NCBI GenBank assembly: GCA_035578155.1 | Contig: JAPWDM010000073.1 | Coordinates: 322,001-386,000 of the forward strand | DNA from: Brachynemurus nebulosus | Taxonomy: Eukaryota; Arthropoda; Insecta; Neuroptera; Myrmeleontidae | Reading direction: 5' to 3' | Length of the DNA: 64,000 bases | Shown here: piece after piece, positions 46,113 through 58,254 of the stretch | How positions within the stretch are numbered: position 1 is the stretch's first letter | Layout of the letters: every line of letters begins with the position of its first letter | Position numbers and translations under genes: made by a program | Notes under the pieces: model-generated | Database searches by the model: none | Told to the model about the DNA's origin: nothing | What the model saw: the letters and a program-made list of their open reading frames with translations, nothing else

Positions 46113-49013
46113 TATTATTATTCATAAAACAAAATGGATATTGATTTCTCTTTTGTTAGAGTTGTTTTCTTTCTAAGACGTCAAGTGAAACTTTATTAGC
46201 TCATACACCACGTATTACGACGTCAACAATTTCATACAAAGTTTATTAGCTGTCAAAATAGTATACCAGCTGGTCATTTCGTTATAATTCCCCATGACCC
46301 GTCATCGTGTTAACAAAAGAAGACGTTTGTCTAAGCTTGTTTGTCGTTATTATGAACGTATGTAATTTTATTACAGAAAAAATCCACTTTCTGCACCTCC
46401 TTAAGAAGTGCAACAAAAACATCAAGTGAGAGCGTCTGTTCAAGTTAGTTATATGTATCTACATGTAATTTACCTACATATTTTTATAACCACAAGTTTT
46501 AGCCGGACTGCTGTTATTACTATACATTGTTGAAGTTTTTTGTTCCAATATATTAAGTTAATGTTTATTATTATTAAAACAATATAACATTTAAGACGTA
46601 TCATTGTTATTATTATTATCTTTATTTAAATAAAGTTTCTAAAACTTATAATTTTTGTTGAGTTAGATGTAATTTTAATTAGTAAGTATGCTGAGATAAT
46701 TTTATTGATTTCATTCAAATATTCAGATTCATGGTAAAATTAACCTTGAAAATTATTTTTTAACAAGCAGAAACATATTTTTTATAACAAGTCAAAACAA
46801 AATATAAATTTTTTTAGACCGTCACAGGAACTCCAAGAACTGCAACTCAGGGGGGAAGAGAACATTTTATTGCACTCCTCAGAGTTCTACTGTGTTTTAG
46901 AAATCAGGCAGATGCTTTACTTTATGGTCCTTTTTATACATAAGTAATATATGTAGCACCGAACATGACATGCATTTGTATTGAAATATTACTATGTTCT
47001 ACCAACTAAAATTTTTCCGTAAAAATATATGTTATAGAGTACTAAGAGACATATTATTGAACAAAAAAATGGTGGGTGTCGCTAACGCGTAAGTCCAAAA
47101 AAAAAAAAAATTTACTTAAATTTAAAAATTTAAAAAAATTTGTGTAATAAAGGGATATAACGTTAATTTTTTTTTATTACTTTGTTTAAGGTGGGTACAC
47201 AATATATATTAAACTCAAATAAATCGACTCAGTAATTTCGTAAAAAAAAAATTTTTTTTGAAAATTTGGTCTGTTTGTGTATTCATAAACTATTAGCCTC
47301 GGAGGGTTGAAATTTGGCAGGAATGTATCTGGAGCTAAGAAGTATTATTTCCTATAAAAACAATCAATTTTGCGTCAAGGGCCGTTTTCTCTATCTTACC
47401 CGGCTATGCCCTTTATGTACCAAGCTAGAGTCAGAGCCGTAGGTAATATTGTCTAATTTTGAAGTGCGATTTTACTCTTCCCAACTGTTTTTCTGCAGGT
47501 ATAAAAAGTAAGTGTCACTTATTTTTTACTGTTTTACAACGTATTCGTTTCAACAGCGAGTAAATCAATCGACTACAAAGTTTAATTAGCTAATAGTAAA
47601 CTAAAGTAATGCCAACACTAATTCTAATTAAATGACATTTTTGTAATATAGATTTTTGCGTGCCGCCAATGTGTGTCTCGATAAGTGTGCATTTCATGTC
47701 CGGACTATGTCACACTTTAAGAAGTTCTGGTGTAATTTAATTTTTCGTCTAATTTTGCTTCATTTTTGAATATTCTAAAATAAAACAATTACATACGTTC
47801 ATAACTTTTTTCAGACACTTGCATTCGCAAAAAAGTGTGAATATATTTATTACGAATTTTCATTAAAAATTAAACGAAAATTACTTTACCTTGTCAATTT
47901 TCACCAAATTAAATTGTTCAATTACGAGCTAGCTTTCGAGTAATTAACTCATCATCAAGAATAACACAATTGAAGAGTTTCTTTCCGGATAACAATCGTT
48001 ATACATATAGTGTTAGAGTAGCCGCATACATACAATTTTTAACTGATCAATTGTTTAATTGTAAATAAAAAGTAGTATAACATCCTACCAAAAGACGCCA
48101 ATCGATCCACAGAATTTTGTATTTAAATTGAATCTAATGATTTGTGCAGCCATCGATCGATAGGTAAATTAATATAGATTGCTGTGTATTGAAGTGCGCA
48201 TATATTCGACTAAGCAGTTGATCTGTAACCGAAGTAACCACAGAATACAGAACCGGCACTACTATCTCTATCGTGTAAACTGTAGTGTGCAGTTCTGAGA
48301 AAGTTAGGCTACTTAGTAGTCACTCGTTCGGTGCCAGTGGATGAGTATAGGTCAATTGTTTTGGTCACGTTTTGATTGTTATAGTCACTGTTGCCACCAC
48401 CGCACGAAGCCACATACATGCGTATGTAGTATTATATTATATGTATACGTATGCGACACCACGCAATTCATCTTAGATCACTCACACACACACAAGACAG
48501 ATCACACAAATACAAACTAAACCCATTGCACATGGTTTCAGTAGTATAGAGATAGCAATGTCGCCTCTGTACTTTGTGGCAGTAACCGTTCAGTCTTATT
48601 TCTGATTCATTAAATTAAAGAGGATTTTTAATTACTGCAACACAGCACCTATATTTAATCGCTCCTCTAAATTGTACAAGTGTCAGTTTTATCAACACTG
48701 CATTTGATAATTTAATGTTGTATCAGAAGATCAAATAATTAAAATTTAGAGTCATTGGTACAATACTAGTATTACTCAATAATACCTCTCTTGTATCATA
48801 ATCTAGAGTTGATAACCTTGTTACTGCCAATTTACAAAAAGTTTCATAAAATATCTGTTTTTACAAATTTTTTTATTTTTTCTTTCAATTAATTTAAATA
48901 AACCTTCATGTGGATAAGACACGTGTTGCAAATGTCATGTCAAATATTTTCAAAGTATTCGCTCGTATATGTAGATCGGTCTATCACTAAAATTTTTAAT
49001 ATGAATAACTCTT
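46113..49013. other. 2.9-kb gene-free stretch
   Basis: No open frame with a recognised domain on either strand. Seen: a plus-strand purine run GGGGGGAAGAG near 46850, short A/T homopolymers at ~47100-47250, a GC-richer part at ~47280-47450 with no coding signs, and a short (CA)n at ~48481. It may contain further decayed repeats whose ends I could not pair. Confidence 0.4.
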
Positions 49014-49395
49014 TTAGCGAATTTCCAGAATGGAATTCAGCTATTACAGCCACTGTCATGACGCGACTTGAGCCCGGGACCATGGTAGAAATTTGTTTTA
49101 AGGTCCCTAGAAACCGAAAATAATATTCACTAAAATCTTGGATGAGTTCTTCAGCCAGACACGTCGGATGCCAGGAACATGGTTTTTGTTCTTGCAAAAA
49201 ATTAGTTTTTTGCCAAAATTTCCACTTATTCAAAAATTGTTACGAAATTTTTGAATATTTTTACACCATTTAAAAGAGGAGAAAAAATTACATAAAAAAG
49301 GTCTTTAAACTATTCTTCTATGTCAACTAGTTTCCGAGAAAAACTAATTTTTATAAACGGAAATTCGCTATGTTATGCAGGATGCTGCGACAGGG
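49014..49395. mobile_element. Short Helentron/DINE-like element
   Basis: A 0.38-kb version of the family. It has the start TTTAGCGAATTTCC, the block CATGACGCGACTTGAGCCCG, then ATCTTGGATGAGTTCTTCAG and GACACGTCGGATGCC, and the end GGAAATTCGCTATGTTATGC followed by GCTGCGACAGGG. It lacks the (TA)n tract and satellite of the long copy and probably shows the minimal mobile unit. Confidence 0.6.
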
Positions 49396-50256
49396 ATATT
49401 TTTCTATCTCGCTATCATATCACATCATTCTCCTAGTGGTCTAGGTGGTGATCAATTATAAAATTACTAAATTAAATTTCTTACTCGTTTATTGTTCCTC
49501 GTATTCCGAACCGTACACTGCTTGACCAGTGGTGTTCGTTGCTTATGGAGATCAAAAGAGAGTGGGACTTAAAATTCTCAGATTTGTTATCTTACGTGAA
49601 AATTTTAGATCTCACCCGAGCTTAACCCTCATAAATTCCTACAATGATTCATTTTTATTTTCAATTTTCAATCAAAAATTTACTTTTAAATTCATTTCTT
49701 TCACCAATTCATAGTTGAATTCTATTTCTTTCGATTACGTTCGTAAACAAAATTACTATTTATTTAAATAACTACTCCCCTGTTCCATAAAATCAATCAA
49801 AATTATTGTCAAATCCGTGTATTCGTTATCAGGTTTAAATATCTTTCTTTTAAAATTCAATTTACCTTTACTTTCTGTTAAAAATCGATTTATTCAAGTA
49901 AAATTCTTAAGTTTAAATTACGATCAAGAAACCTATTTAAGTGATTATTATTCTATTATTTAATACTTTCTCAATTACTCTATTATTTAATACTTTTTGA
50001 AATCCTTAAAATAATTCAAAATTCATTCATAAGTGTATTTATGTACATGTCATCTCAAATTCAAACTAACCAATCACAATAGTTACTAATTATATTATTT
50101 AAATTCATAAAGTTTTATTACTTTGCAAATTATGTCATTAAATTTCCAAAATTACATTAATTTTCATAGATACGCTTATGTACTAATTTTTTTTTTAATT
50201 CTTATATCTAACACTAATGTCCAATTATTTAAGTCTATAAAATTCACTTTTTCGCA
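49396..50256. other. Gene-free 3' flank of the gypsy-type element
   Basis: AT-rich. On the minus strand ACAGGGGAGTAGTTATTTAA near 49780 could be a polypurine tract followed by an LTR start, but no second LTR exists in the window to confirm it. Nothing else recognised. Confidence 0.35.
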
Positions 50257-52216
50257 TTAATGAGTCGTTTCAATCCAATCTGGACAGCACGTCGTACTTA
50301 TTACTGGTGGTGTACGATACAACTGTTGTGGATTCTCTGGGGGCTGTTCACATCGTATTTCCGTTGGGGGTTCGTTGACCACGGTTTCAGTTTGTGTAGC
50401 TTTCTTGTCATGGTACTTATGTAGGTAGTAAACTGTGACATTGTCGAAGATAGCAGCAATAAGTCGGATACTCCATCCAAATATGTTGTACAAAATGATG
50501 CCGTGTATAAATGTGTCGATAATGAACTTGAATAACTTGAAGATAACTATGATACCCATTATTCCAGATGTAATTAGTCCAATTCCACTAAACCAAGTCC
50601 ATGCTTTGGACCACACGCGATAAAACCAATTTTCAATTGCTTCTTCTGATAGAAGGGATTCCAATTTTGTATCTTGTAAGTCTGTTTCTAAACCAACCAT
50701 GCCTCTGGTGATAATTCCGTTGATAGCTTGTCTTTCGGAGGGTAGCACTAGGTGTTGTTGTAGTGCTAACATATCTTGTTGTGTATACAATCCGCCCGCG
50801 AATAAATTAGTTGGATTAAGGTATGACCATTTGTTTTGATTTGACGGTTCCAAAATTTGTGGTATTGGCATTTGATGTAAACCTTTTGTACTTTTATACC
50901 AGTGGCCATTTAACTTGAACGTCGAGTAAAGAAATGGACTGCATGTGACCTCAGTTCCGAATTTTTGTAAAATGTGACTTCTTGGACTCATGAACATTGA
51001 TTTGTTATCGTGTGTTACCGGTAATTCGTGAAAACACCTGTCTACAAAACGTACATTTACCTAGACAGGGTTACACTCGATTATATGGACGACTTCTCCA
51101 TAGTTAACGGCGGTATAACCAGGTACTTTCATTTTGGCATAAGCGAATTCTTGTGGTGAAGTAATTGCCAATGTTTGGAGGTTTCGTAATACTTGTTGTT
51201 CCAGTTCACATCTTTGTAAAATCACATCTTCGTACAATTTTGATAATTGACCACTTATATGACGTTCAATAAATACTAATTTTGAATTTGTATAAGCCGT
51301 AGGATCGATGTCGAATATTCCATGAACGACTTGATTGAAGTAGAACATACCACTTTCGGAGGGTTTAATGATATAAAATTTAGGGTGGTCTGTTTCATAC
51401 GCGGATTGTCCACAAATCATTGTTGGTCTTTTGATTGGCATGGCGAAGACTTTTTCACCTTTGTCCACGGTATAAATAGTAGTGTCGGAAGTGTTTTCGG
51501 AATGGTATTTCGGCGAAACTTTCGTGGCTTGGCCTTTATAAATTACTGTATACTTGCTGGCGGAACAAGAACTAGTGTCAACTTGTTCTCAAAATGAATA
51601 TCCATAAACAGAATCGATACACGAGCGTTCTTGATATGGGCAGGTAATTCCTCCGGGTAAAATGATTTTATTCTCGTTAACTTTCACTGGAACGTATCCA
51701 TCGTTTAATTTGATTTCGACAGCAGCTTGGACTATGACATTTGACCATGTTCCGGTTCGATCTTCGTAGTCGACTCCTTGACAAGAGTTTTCAGTCACCA
51801 TACGACCAGCCATTAATAACGTGGTGTGATAGGTACCATTGACAATGAGTATGTCGATTGTTTTACCATAGAATTGATCGATACGACGTAATCGATGCAT
51901 ACTGTTACACATATCTTTTGAAACGGAATGAATATATGTCGAGAACCCATTTCGGACAGCAGCGAGATGAGAATGCATTCCACAGTAGTAGATGAGTCTG
52001 CTGACGTAGGTATATTTTACATTGGACAACATGAACCACTTTGATGTCGCGAAGTTGAATCAACTGGATTCTTTCATGCGTAGTGACTCGATCAGTGGCT
52101 GGTTGTCTACACTCGCCAATTTCCGTAAGACTAAATGTGGAGATGTTCATATTTTGGTCCTGACAATCACAGGCTATGATGGCGGTTACTGTGCCAACGT
52201 ATAGATTCAATAACAT
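50257..52216 (-). pseudogene. env: Envelope-like glycoprotein gene, chuvirus-type, broken
   Basis: Frames at 52216-51905, 52032-51589, 51468-51061 and 50997-50257 follow one another on the minus strand downstream of the gypsy-type pol. Frame changes lie near 52000, 51590-51470 and 51060-51000. The first part has CDCQDQNMNISTFSLTEIGE, the second YYCGMHSHLA and CQGVDYEDRTGTW with paired cysteines. The last has a hydrophobic membrane span (FSGIGLITSGIMGIIVIF) and a short proline-rich tail. The cysteine pattern resembles glycoproteins of chuviruses (Jingchuvirales) rather than the baculovirus-F-type envelope of classical errantiviruses. In an intact element it would be the membrane-fusion glycoprotein. 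Family placement is from memory of conserved motifs. Confidence 0.6.
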
Positions 52217-52385
52217 TCATGTCCAGGTGGTTTTTACTAAGTTCATTTTCTTGATTTTTCCTCAAACAGAAAGGAAAATCATTAGTATTTGAACTTATTT
52301 TATAACTACAATTTACAAAAGTGATACGCTTTATTTTTAAATTACAATTTTTTTTTTTTATGATTTTTACATAATTATTACACTT

Positions 52386-55300
52386 TTACACATTAGTAGG
52401 TTGTGTATCTTGATCAGTCAATTCATTATCACCTGTTTCACTTTCTTGTTCAACATTTTCGTCACCTAGGTCAATATTATCATCGTCTTGCCTACTTTCG
52501 TCATACGATTCTCTAGCTTCTTCATATTCGGATTCTCTGATTTCGTCATCATCAGATTGTCTAACGTCTTCGTAATATTCGGCATTTTCACTGTCTGATT
52601 CCCTAATTTCTTCTAAGTTTGGTTCATACCGATCGTCAAATACTATATTATCAAATCTATCATTATCTAAAGACATGGGGGTTCCTATCCAAGGTTCATA
52701 TTCTACCTGTTCATCTTGTTCGTCATATTCGTGAATTTCTCTATGTAAAATTATTGGTTCGGCCTCTTCTATTTCGTCGGTTTCAAGATTTCTAATTTGT
52801 AATGGAGCATATATTTTAGGTTTAACAATAACGTCTTCTACAGGTTCTTTTACTGTTTTAACATTAGGACTATCATGTTCGGCATTGCTTTCTAAGTACA
52901 ATTTTAATCTATTAACATTAACCACTTGTGTATTTTTATTTTTCTCATTTAAAATACGATATGTTACGGGACTAAGTTTCTCTGTAATTTTAAACGGACC
53001 AATCCAAGGACGGGCAAGTTTTTTACTTTGACCAATAACTTGACTGTTGTCATAAAGAAGTACTTTGTCAGGTATATTAAACTCAATTTCAGCAGTTTTC
53101 TTATTATACTGTTTTTCACGTTGTTTAGCCGACTTTTTAAGGTTTTGCACTACGTAGTCAAAAGCTTGGTGTAATCTAGCTGTCATTTCAGTTGCATAAT
53201 TTTCTGCATAGTCATATTTTAGTCTTCGTGGTCGTAAAATATCGTCAAAAGTTAGTTCTGCGTCTCGTCCGTGCATAAGGAAAAATGGGGTTTCACCGGT
53301 TGAAGTATGTACTGAAGTACGGTATGCAAATAGTACGTATGGTAAGATCTCATCCCAATTTCTTTGATTTTTACTAATAAAATGAGACAACATATCTTTC
53401 AAAACTCTGTAAAATCTTTCCACCATACCATTTCATTTTGGATTATACGCTGTGGTTTGAATTTTGTCAATTTTTAATTCTTTACAAATGTTTTTCATAA
53501 GATCCGAGGTGAAATTTGCACCTCTGTCAGTTAATAATTTACGTGGTATACCATGCCTACAAATGATTTGTGTCACAAATGCTTTTGCTTACAGTCTCTG
53601 CTTTTGGGTCCTCTAGGGGTATTGCTTCTACATACCGCGTAAAATAATCTTGAAATGTCAACAAATATTTGTTCCTGTATTTTTCTGTTACCGGAAGTGG
53701 GCCGACGATATCTAAACTTGTCATTTCCATAGGTTTATGCACTATAGGTAAATTTTGTAATGGAGCAGGTTTCCGATTATTTACTGTTCTACGTCTGTTA
53801 CATGAGTCACAAGTTTTAATGTACAGGTCAATATCTTTATTCATATTAGGCCAGTAAAATTTTTGTTTCATTAAATTTAGAGTTTTAATTACTCCTTGGT
53901 GAGAAGCAAATGGTAAATCATGATATTCATGTATAAATTTAGTTCTAAGTGACGTAGGGACTACTAATCTATTGTGACGTTCATTTTTAGTTCCCTTTTT
54001 ATACAGTATATTATCGTCATCTAGGAAATATACTGAAGATTCTGGATTTGTTTTTAGAGATTCAAAAATAATTTTTAAGAAATTATCATTTTGTTGTTCG
54101 TTTTTAATTAATTCTCTATTCCATACGGGTAAATAACTAACATAATTAATGTTTTCTACGGTAATTCTACTTAGAGCATCAACATTATTGTGCAATTTTC
54201 CAGGTCTGTACTGTATGTCAAAACTGTATTCACTTAAAAGTAGGGCCCACCGGGCTAATCTAGAAGTCGGATCTTTTAATGTTAAAAGCCATTTTAGAGC
54301 ACGGTGATCAGTTATTACCGTAAATTGCCTACCGTAAAGATAACATCTAAATTGTTTGATTCCATATACAATTGCAAGACACTCTAACTCCGTTATTGTA
54401 TAATTCCGTTCATTTTTATTAAGTTGTCTCCCTACATATGCTATTGGTCTTTCTATTCCGTCTATGTTCTGGCTTAAAATAGCTCCCACGGCCGTTTTCG
54501 ATGCGTCCGTAGAAAGTATGAAAGTCTCATTAAAATTTGGATGTGCTAAAATAGGTGCTTCAATTAATTTTTGTCTAAGTGTGTCAAAAGATTCTTGATG
54601 TTTTTGTTCCCAAATAAATTGTTTATTTTTTCTAGTCAGTTCTGTCAGTGGAGCCGCTAATTTTGCAAAGTCCTGTATGTACCTACGATAAAAACCTATA
54701 AGTCCTAAAAATTGACGTATTTCTTTAGGAGACTTTGGAACAGGATAAGTTTTACCAATAGATGTCTTTTCAGGGTCTGGGTGCGTACCAGTTTTACTTA
54801 CAATGTGTCCCAGATACTTTACTGATTCAGCCAAAAAAGTACATTTTTTTAATTTAGTTTTAAATTTGCTTCTTTAAGCCTGTTGAATACATTTCTCAAT
54901 CTTATTATTAGGTGCTCATCAAAGTTTTTAGCGAATACAGTTATGTCGTCAAGGTAAACTAGACATTGTTCATATGTCAGTCCGGACAAAGCAGCATTCA
55001 TGAGTTTCTGGAAAGTTGCTGGGGCGTTAATTAATCCAAAAGGCATGCGTAGGAACTTATAATGACTGTCAATAGTTGAGAAAGCAGTCTTAGGAATATC
55101 ATCAGGATGAACGGGTACCTGCCAATAACCAGATAATAAGTCTAAAGTTGTGAAAAACAGTGAATCTCCTATTTGATCTAACGTTTCTTGAATATTTGGC
55201 AGTGGTAGATATTCCCTGACCGTTATGGCATTTAAAGCCCTATAGTCAGTGCAAACCCTAACTTGCTGTACTTCCCCATCAATTGTTTTACGCGGTACCA

Positions 55301-56139
55301 TAACTACTGGAGAAGACCAGGGTGAATTTGATTCCCTAATAATTCCTTGTTCTAACATTTCATCAATTTGTTTCTTAAGTTCTTGTCGTTGAGCGAAAGG
55401 TATACGGTAAGGTGCTTTGGTAATGGGTGTTTCAGAAGTAGTAATTGTACGATGTTGTATCTTAGAAGTATGTGTCAACTTAACATTTCCTACATCAAAT
55501 ATTTCAATAAATTCGTAAAGTAATTTCTTTAACCTTGTTTTCTCATTTTCAGATAAATGTTCTAATTCATTAACCTTCAAATCAATTGATTCCTTATTAA
55601 CTTTATTAACTGTGGCCACTAATTCAACAGTTTCAGTAACGTTTTCATTGTTAACTTTACCATTAAAATTCATGGTTCCCCTATTTACGTTTAAGATACT
55701 AGGGTCCTTTACCCTATTAACATTTTCACTAAAGTTTTTCCTCATTTAATACTACATTTTCTACATATTTACCTATATTTTTCCTTTTTCTCACTTTCTT
55801 AGTGAATTTAACCTTTTTACCATTGCTAGCTAAGATTTCTACATTTTCATTTACAGTACATTTATTTTCATTTTCATTATCACTTAATTCTTCGTCGACG
55901 ATTACTTTTTCTGCGCGCGCGATCTCAGTGTTTTTATCTAATACAATTTCTTCATTCGTTAGATTGACAATATTTAACCGAATATTCGAGGTATAACATA
56001 AGGTTCGAGCTATTAGTACTCCGTTAATAGGTAATTGGACTGGTTCGACTACAACCGTCAGGTCATCAGAATTTTTATCCGATATTGTACCCGAAACTAG
56101 TTGTATACAACGCGGTGGTACTTTCACAGAAGAAGTCAA
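52386..56139 (-). pseudogene. pol: Ty3/gypsy pol (reverse transcriptase, RNase H, integrase), broken
   Basis: The part 56139-55729 is the region between protease and reverse transcriptase (CIQLVSGTISDKNSDDLTVV). The reverse transcriptase follows to ~54700, with SPWSSPVVMV, DYRALN and CLVYLDDITVFA. RNase H has STDASKTAVGAILSQN and YRPGKLHNNVDALSR. The integrase has an HHCC finger (HEYHDLPFASHQG, CDSCNRRR), MTSLDIVGPLP and a GPF-type C-terminal module (PWIGPFKITEKLSPVTYRIL). The tail 52900-52386 is acidic (EYEEARESYDESRQDDDN). Frames change near 54840 and 53575, and a TGA interrupts the integrase near 53430. The order RT-RH-IN is that of Ty3/gypsy. Confidence 0.9.
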
Positions 56140-57190
56140 AATGAGCGGGTACGTTTCTCGCTTCGACTATTCCTACCATCAATTTCTGTCATCGGCACTG
56201 ACAGATTCAATGGGAGTTCCCTACTGCATCGTTGGTATTCCAGGAGGGCTGGACACTGTCGGTAATTTGCCGGATGTGATTCTCGGCAGTTGGCGCAGGT
56301 AGCTGGAGTATCCCTGGTCTTCGTACAGGTCTCCGTGGCGTGCGTGTCTCCGCATTTCACGCACCGGTGTTGGCTGCCGCAGTTTCGAGAGGCGTGACCA
56401 TGCTTTTGGCACCTAAAACACTGGGTTGTGCCGCCGCTTTTCCTATAACGTTCCCAGTATGTCCGGGTTCCCAGAACTTACGGGATCTTCTTGATTTGGG
56501 ACAATGAAGTCCCATTTGAGAAGTTAACCTTATAACTTCCCATTGAGTTACCCTTCATTTCGAAGACAGCTACGACGCTGTACTTCTCGCCAAGCTCCTG
56601 CTTGATTTCCTCGGCACTGTTGGTCGGCATACCCTGAAGTACCACTTCCGTCGGTTTTTCCTCAGGTAGGGTATAGGTGTGGTGATCCACCTTTCCCTCT
56701 AATACCTTCATCAGATTTACACGATCGGCTGGGTCCTCCAAAAAGATGCGGTACTCGAACCGCGAATATTTGAATGTGAATGACCTGACACAGGTCATCT
56801 TGCACAACTCGACGAGTTGCGCGTGAGAGGCAGGGCGTTCGTGAAGAACGATTGGCGGGAGCCGACGTCGGGAAGCGGCGGCATTGGAAGTGGTGGCGGC
56901 GGCGGGCGCTGCGGCAGCGGGTAAGGGGCAGGTTTTGGCACCGGCTTCTGGGGGATGGCAGACGGGGAGGCGGCGGCTGGTGGCTGGAAAACCAGGGCTG
57001 CAAATTTATTTGCATGCTCCAATGGTTCAGGAACAGGGGACGACGGCGGTCTTTTGGAAGTCTTCTTTGGGATTTCAAATCCCGACTGGTCTGGATCCGT
57101 ATCCATCCTGTCCGAAGCGCAGGATGGCTCTTCCTTCTTCTCTCCGGCTGCCGCCAGCCGGATGGCCTTCTTGCTGATCCTCACTGCCGT
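56136..57190 (-). pseudogene. Jockey-like non-LTR retrotransposon gag (ORF1) fragment
   Basis: Minus-strand pieces: a proline-rich leader (57184-56795: PEPLEHANKFAALVFQPPAA, PLPQRPPPPPLPMPPLPDVG), then FKYSRFEYRIFLEDPADRVN and PTEVVLQGMPTNSAEEIKQE (56807-56478), and zinc knuckles ending HATETCTKTRDTPATCANCR and ESHPANYRQCPALLEYQR (56360-56136). Order and motifs fit ORF1 of jockey/X-type elements. Frames change at ~56800 and ~56470-56360. GC content is far above the neighbours. Both sides are cut; no reverse transcriptase of this element is present. The plus-strand frames here are its mirror images. Confidence 0.7.
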
Positions 57191-57283
57191 GAATAGGTTT
57201 TTATTAAATTCTCAATATTTCTCAGTATGTAAATTTTTTTATTACATTATATATGTAAATACAAAAATAATAATTATTTGCAG

Positions 57284-58124
57284 AGGTGGTGCTGTTAGAC
57301 CAGAAACAAAACTTCTGTTGACACTAAGATTTTATGCTACAGGCAATTTAATAATGTCAGTTTCGGATTTCGTTGGTGTCTCTGTTGCTACAGGTTCCAG
57401 AATAGTTAAACTTGTGAGCCAAGCAATTGCATCATTAAAATCAGAGTTCATAACAATGCCAGTAACTGAACAACAATTAAATAATACTGCAGAAGAATTT
57501 TTTAATATTGCAAGGTTTCCAAAATGTTGTGGAGCGATCGACTGCACACACATTAGGATTTTATCTACAGGCGATGATGATGCAGAGATATACAGAAATC
57601 GTAAAGGATTATTTTCTCTAAATGTCCATACTGTATCCGACACGAAACTAAAAATTCGTAATATTGTTGCACGATGGCCCGGAAGTTGTCATGATCAGAC
57701 AATTTTTAATAACAGTAACTTAAAAAGAGATTTTGAGAATGGGCGATTCGGTAACAGAGGAGACAGTGGCTATGCTCTTCGAAGATACTTATTAACTCCG
57801 TTACAACAGGCTAATACGGAACCCGAACGTTTATTTAATGAGTCGTTGACTCGGACGAGGAATGTAGTCGAAAGACAATACGAGGTTTGGAAAAGATTTC
57901 CAATTTTATCTAATGGGATAAAAGTCGACATCAACACTGCAATGGCAATTGTTGTCGCTACAGCCGTATTGCATAATATTGCCATTGACATGAATAATTT
58001 AATAAACGAAAATGATATAGTAAACGAAGAAGTCGAAAATGAAATCTTTTTTAACAGAGAGGATAATTATCGTAATGCACAAGAGCATCGAAATATATTT
58101 ATAAATGAACACTTTAATTTTTGA
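57284..58124 (+). CDS. PIF/Harbinger transposase (HARBI1-like), C-terminal exon, N-terminus missing
   Basis: An open exon of ~280 codons follows a splice acceptor (TTGCAG at 57278-57283). It reads GGAVRPETKLLLTLRFYATG, then CCGAIDCTHIRI with the first catalytic D, KGLFSLNVHTVSD, WPGSCHDQTIFNNS with the second D, GDSGYALRRYLLTPL, and VVERQYEVWKRFPIL with the catalytic E. It ends at 58124 in HFNF. This is the DDE_Tnp_4 domain of Harbinger transposases, cutting at TWA sites together with a Myb-like partner. About 90-100 N-terminal residues normally come before; upstream lies the jockey-like gag in the opposite sense, so the 5' exon is lost or far away. No stop or frameshift is seen inside. Divergence from the minus-strand Myb/SANT gene fits a two-gene Harbinger element. 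Confidence 0.8.
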
Positions 58125-58254
58125 ATTTTTTTTTTATAAATTTAAATTTATAAAATTTTTTCTTATTTCATATAAAATATTAAAATTTTTTAAAAAATAC
58201 AATATTATTTTTTATTATTTTCAATAATTAATTTTTGAGCTTCTGTTTGTAAAT

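Larger units (their letters stand above)
50257..56139 (-). mobile_element. Decayed Ty3/gypsy-type element with env-like gene, 5' truncated
   Basis: Pol and env-like genes lie in order on the minus strand; gag, protease and the 5' LTR are missing. The left border of similarity (56139) abuts a jockey-like gag fragment on the same strand. No LTR pair was found. Several breaks in pol and env show an old, inactive copy. Confidence 0.7.

Noticed and set aside
50435..52204. Plus frames across the env-like region
   Set aside because: They are antisense to the minus-strand envelope-like gene and show no domain.
56955..58124. A 389-codon plus frame joining proline/glycine-rich sequence to the Harbinger transposase
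   Set aside because: The first part is the antisense of the jockey-like gag and the real exon starts after a splice acceptor at 57283; the fusion is an accident of open frames.
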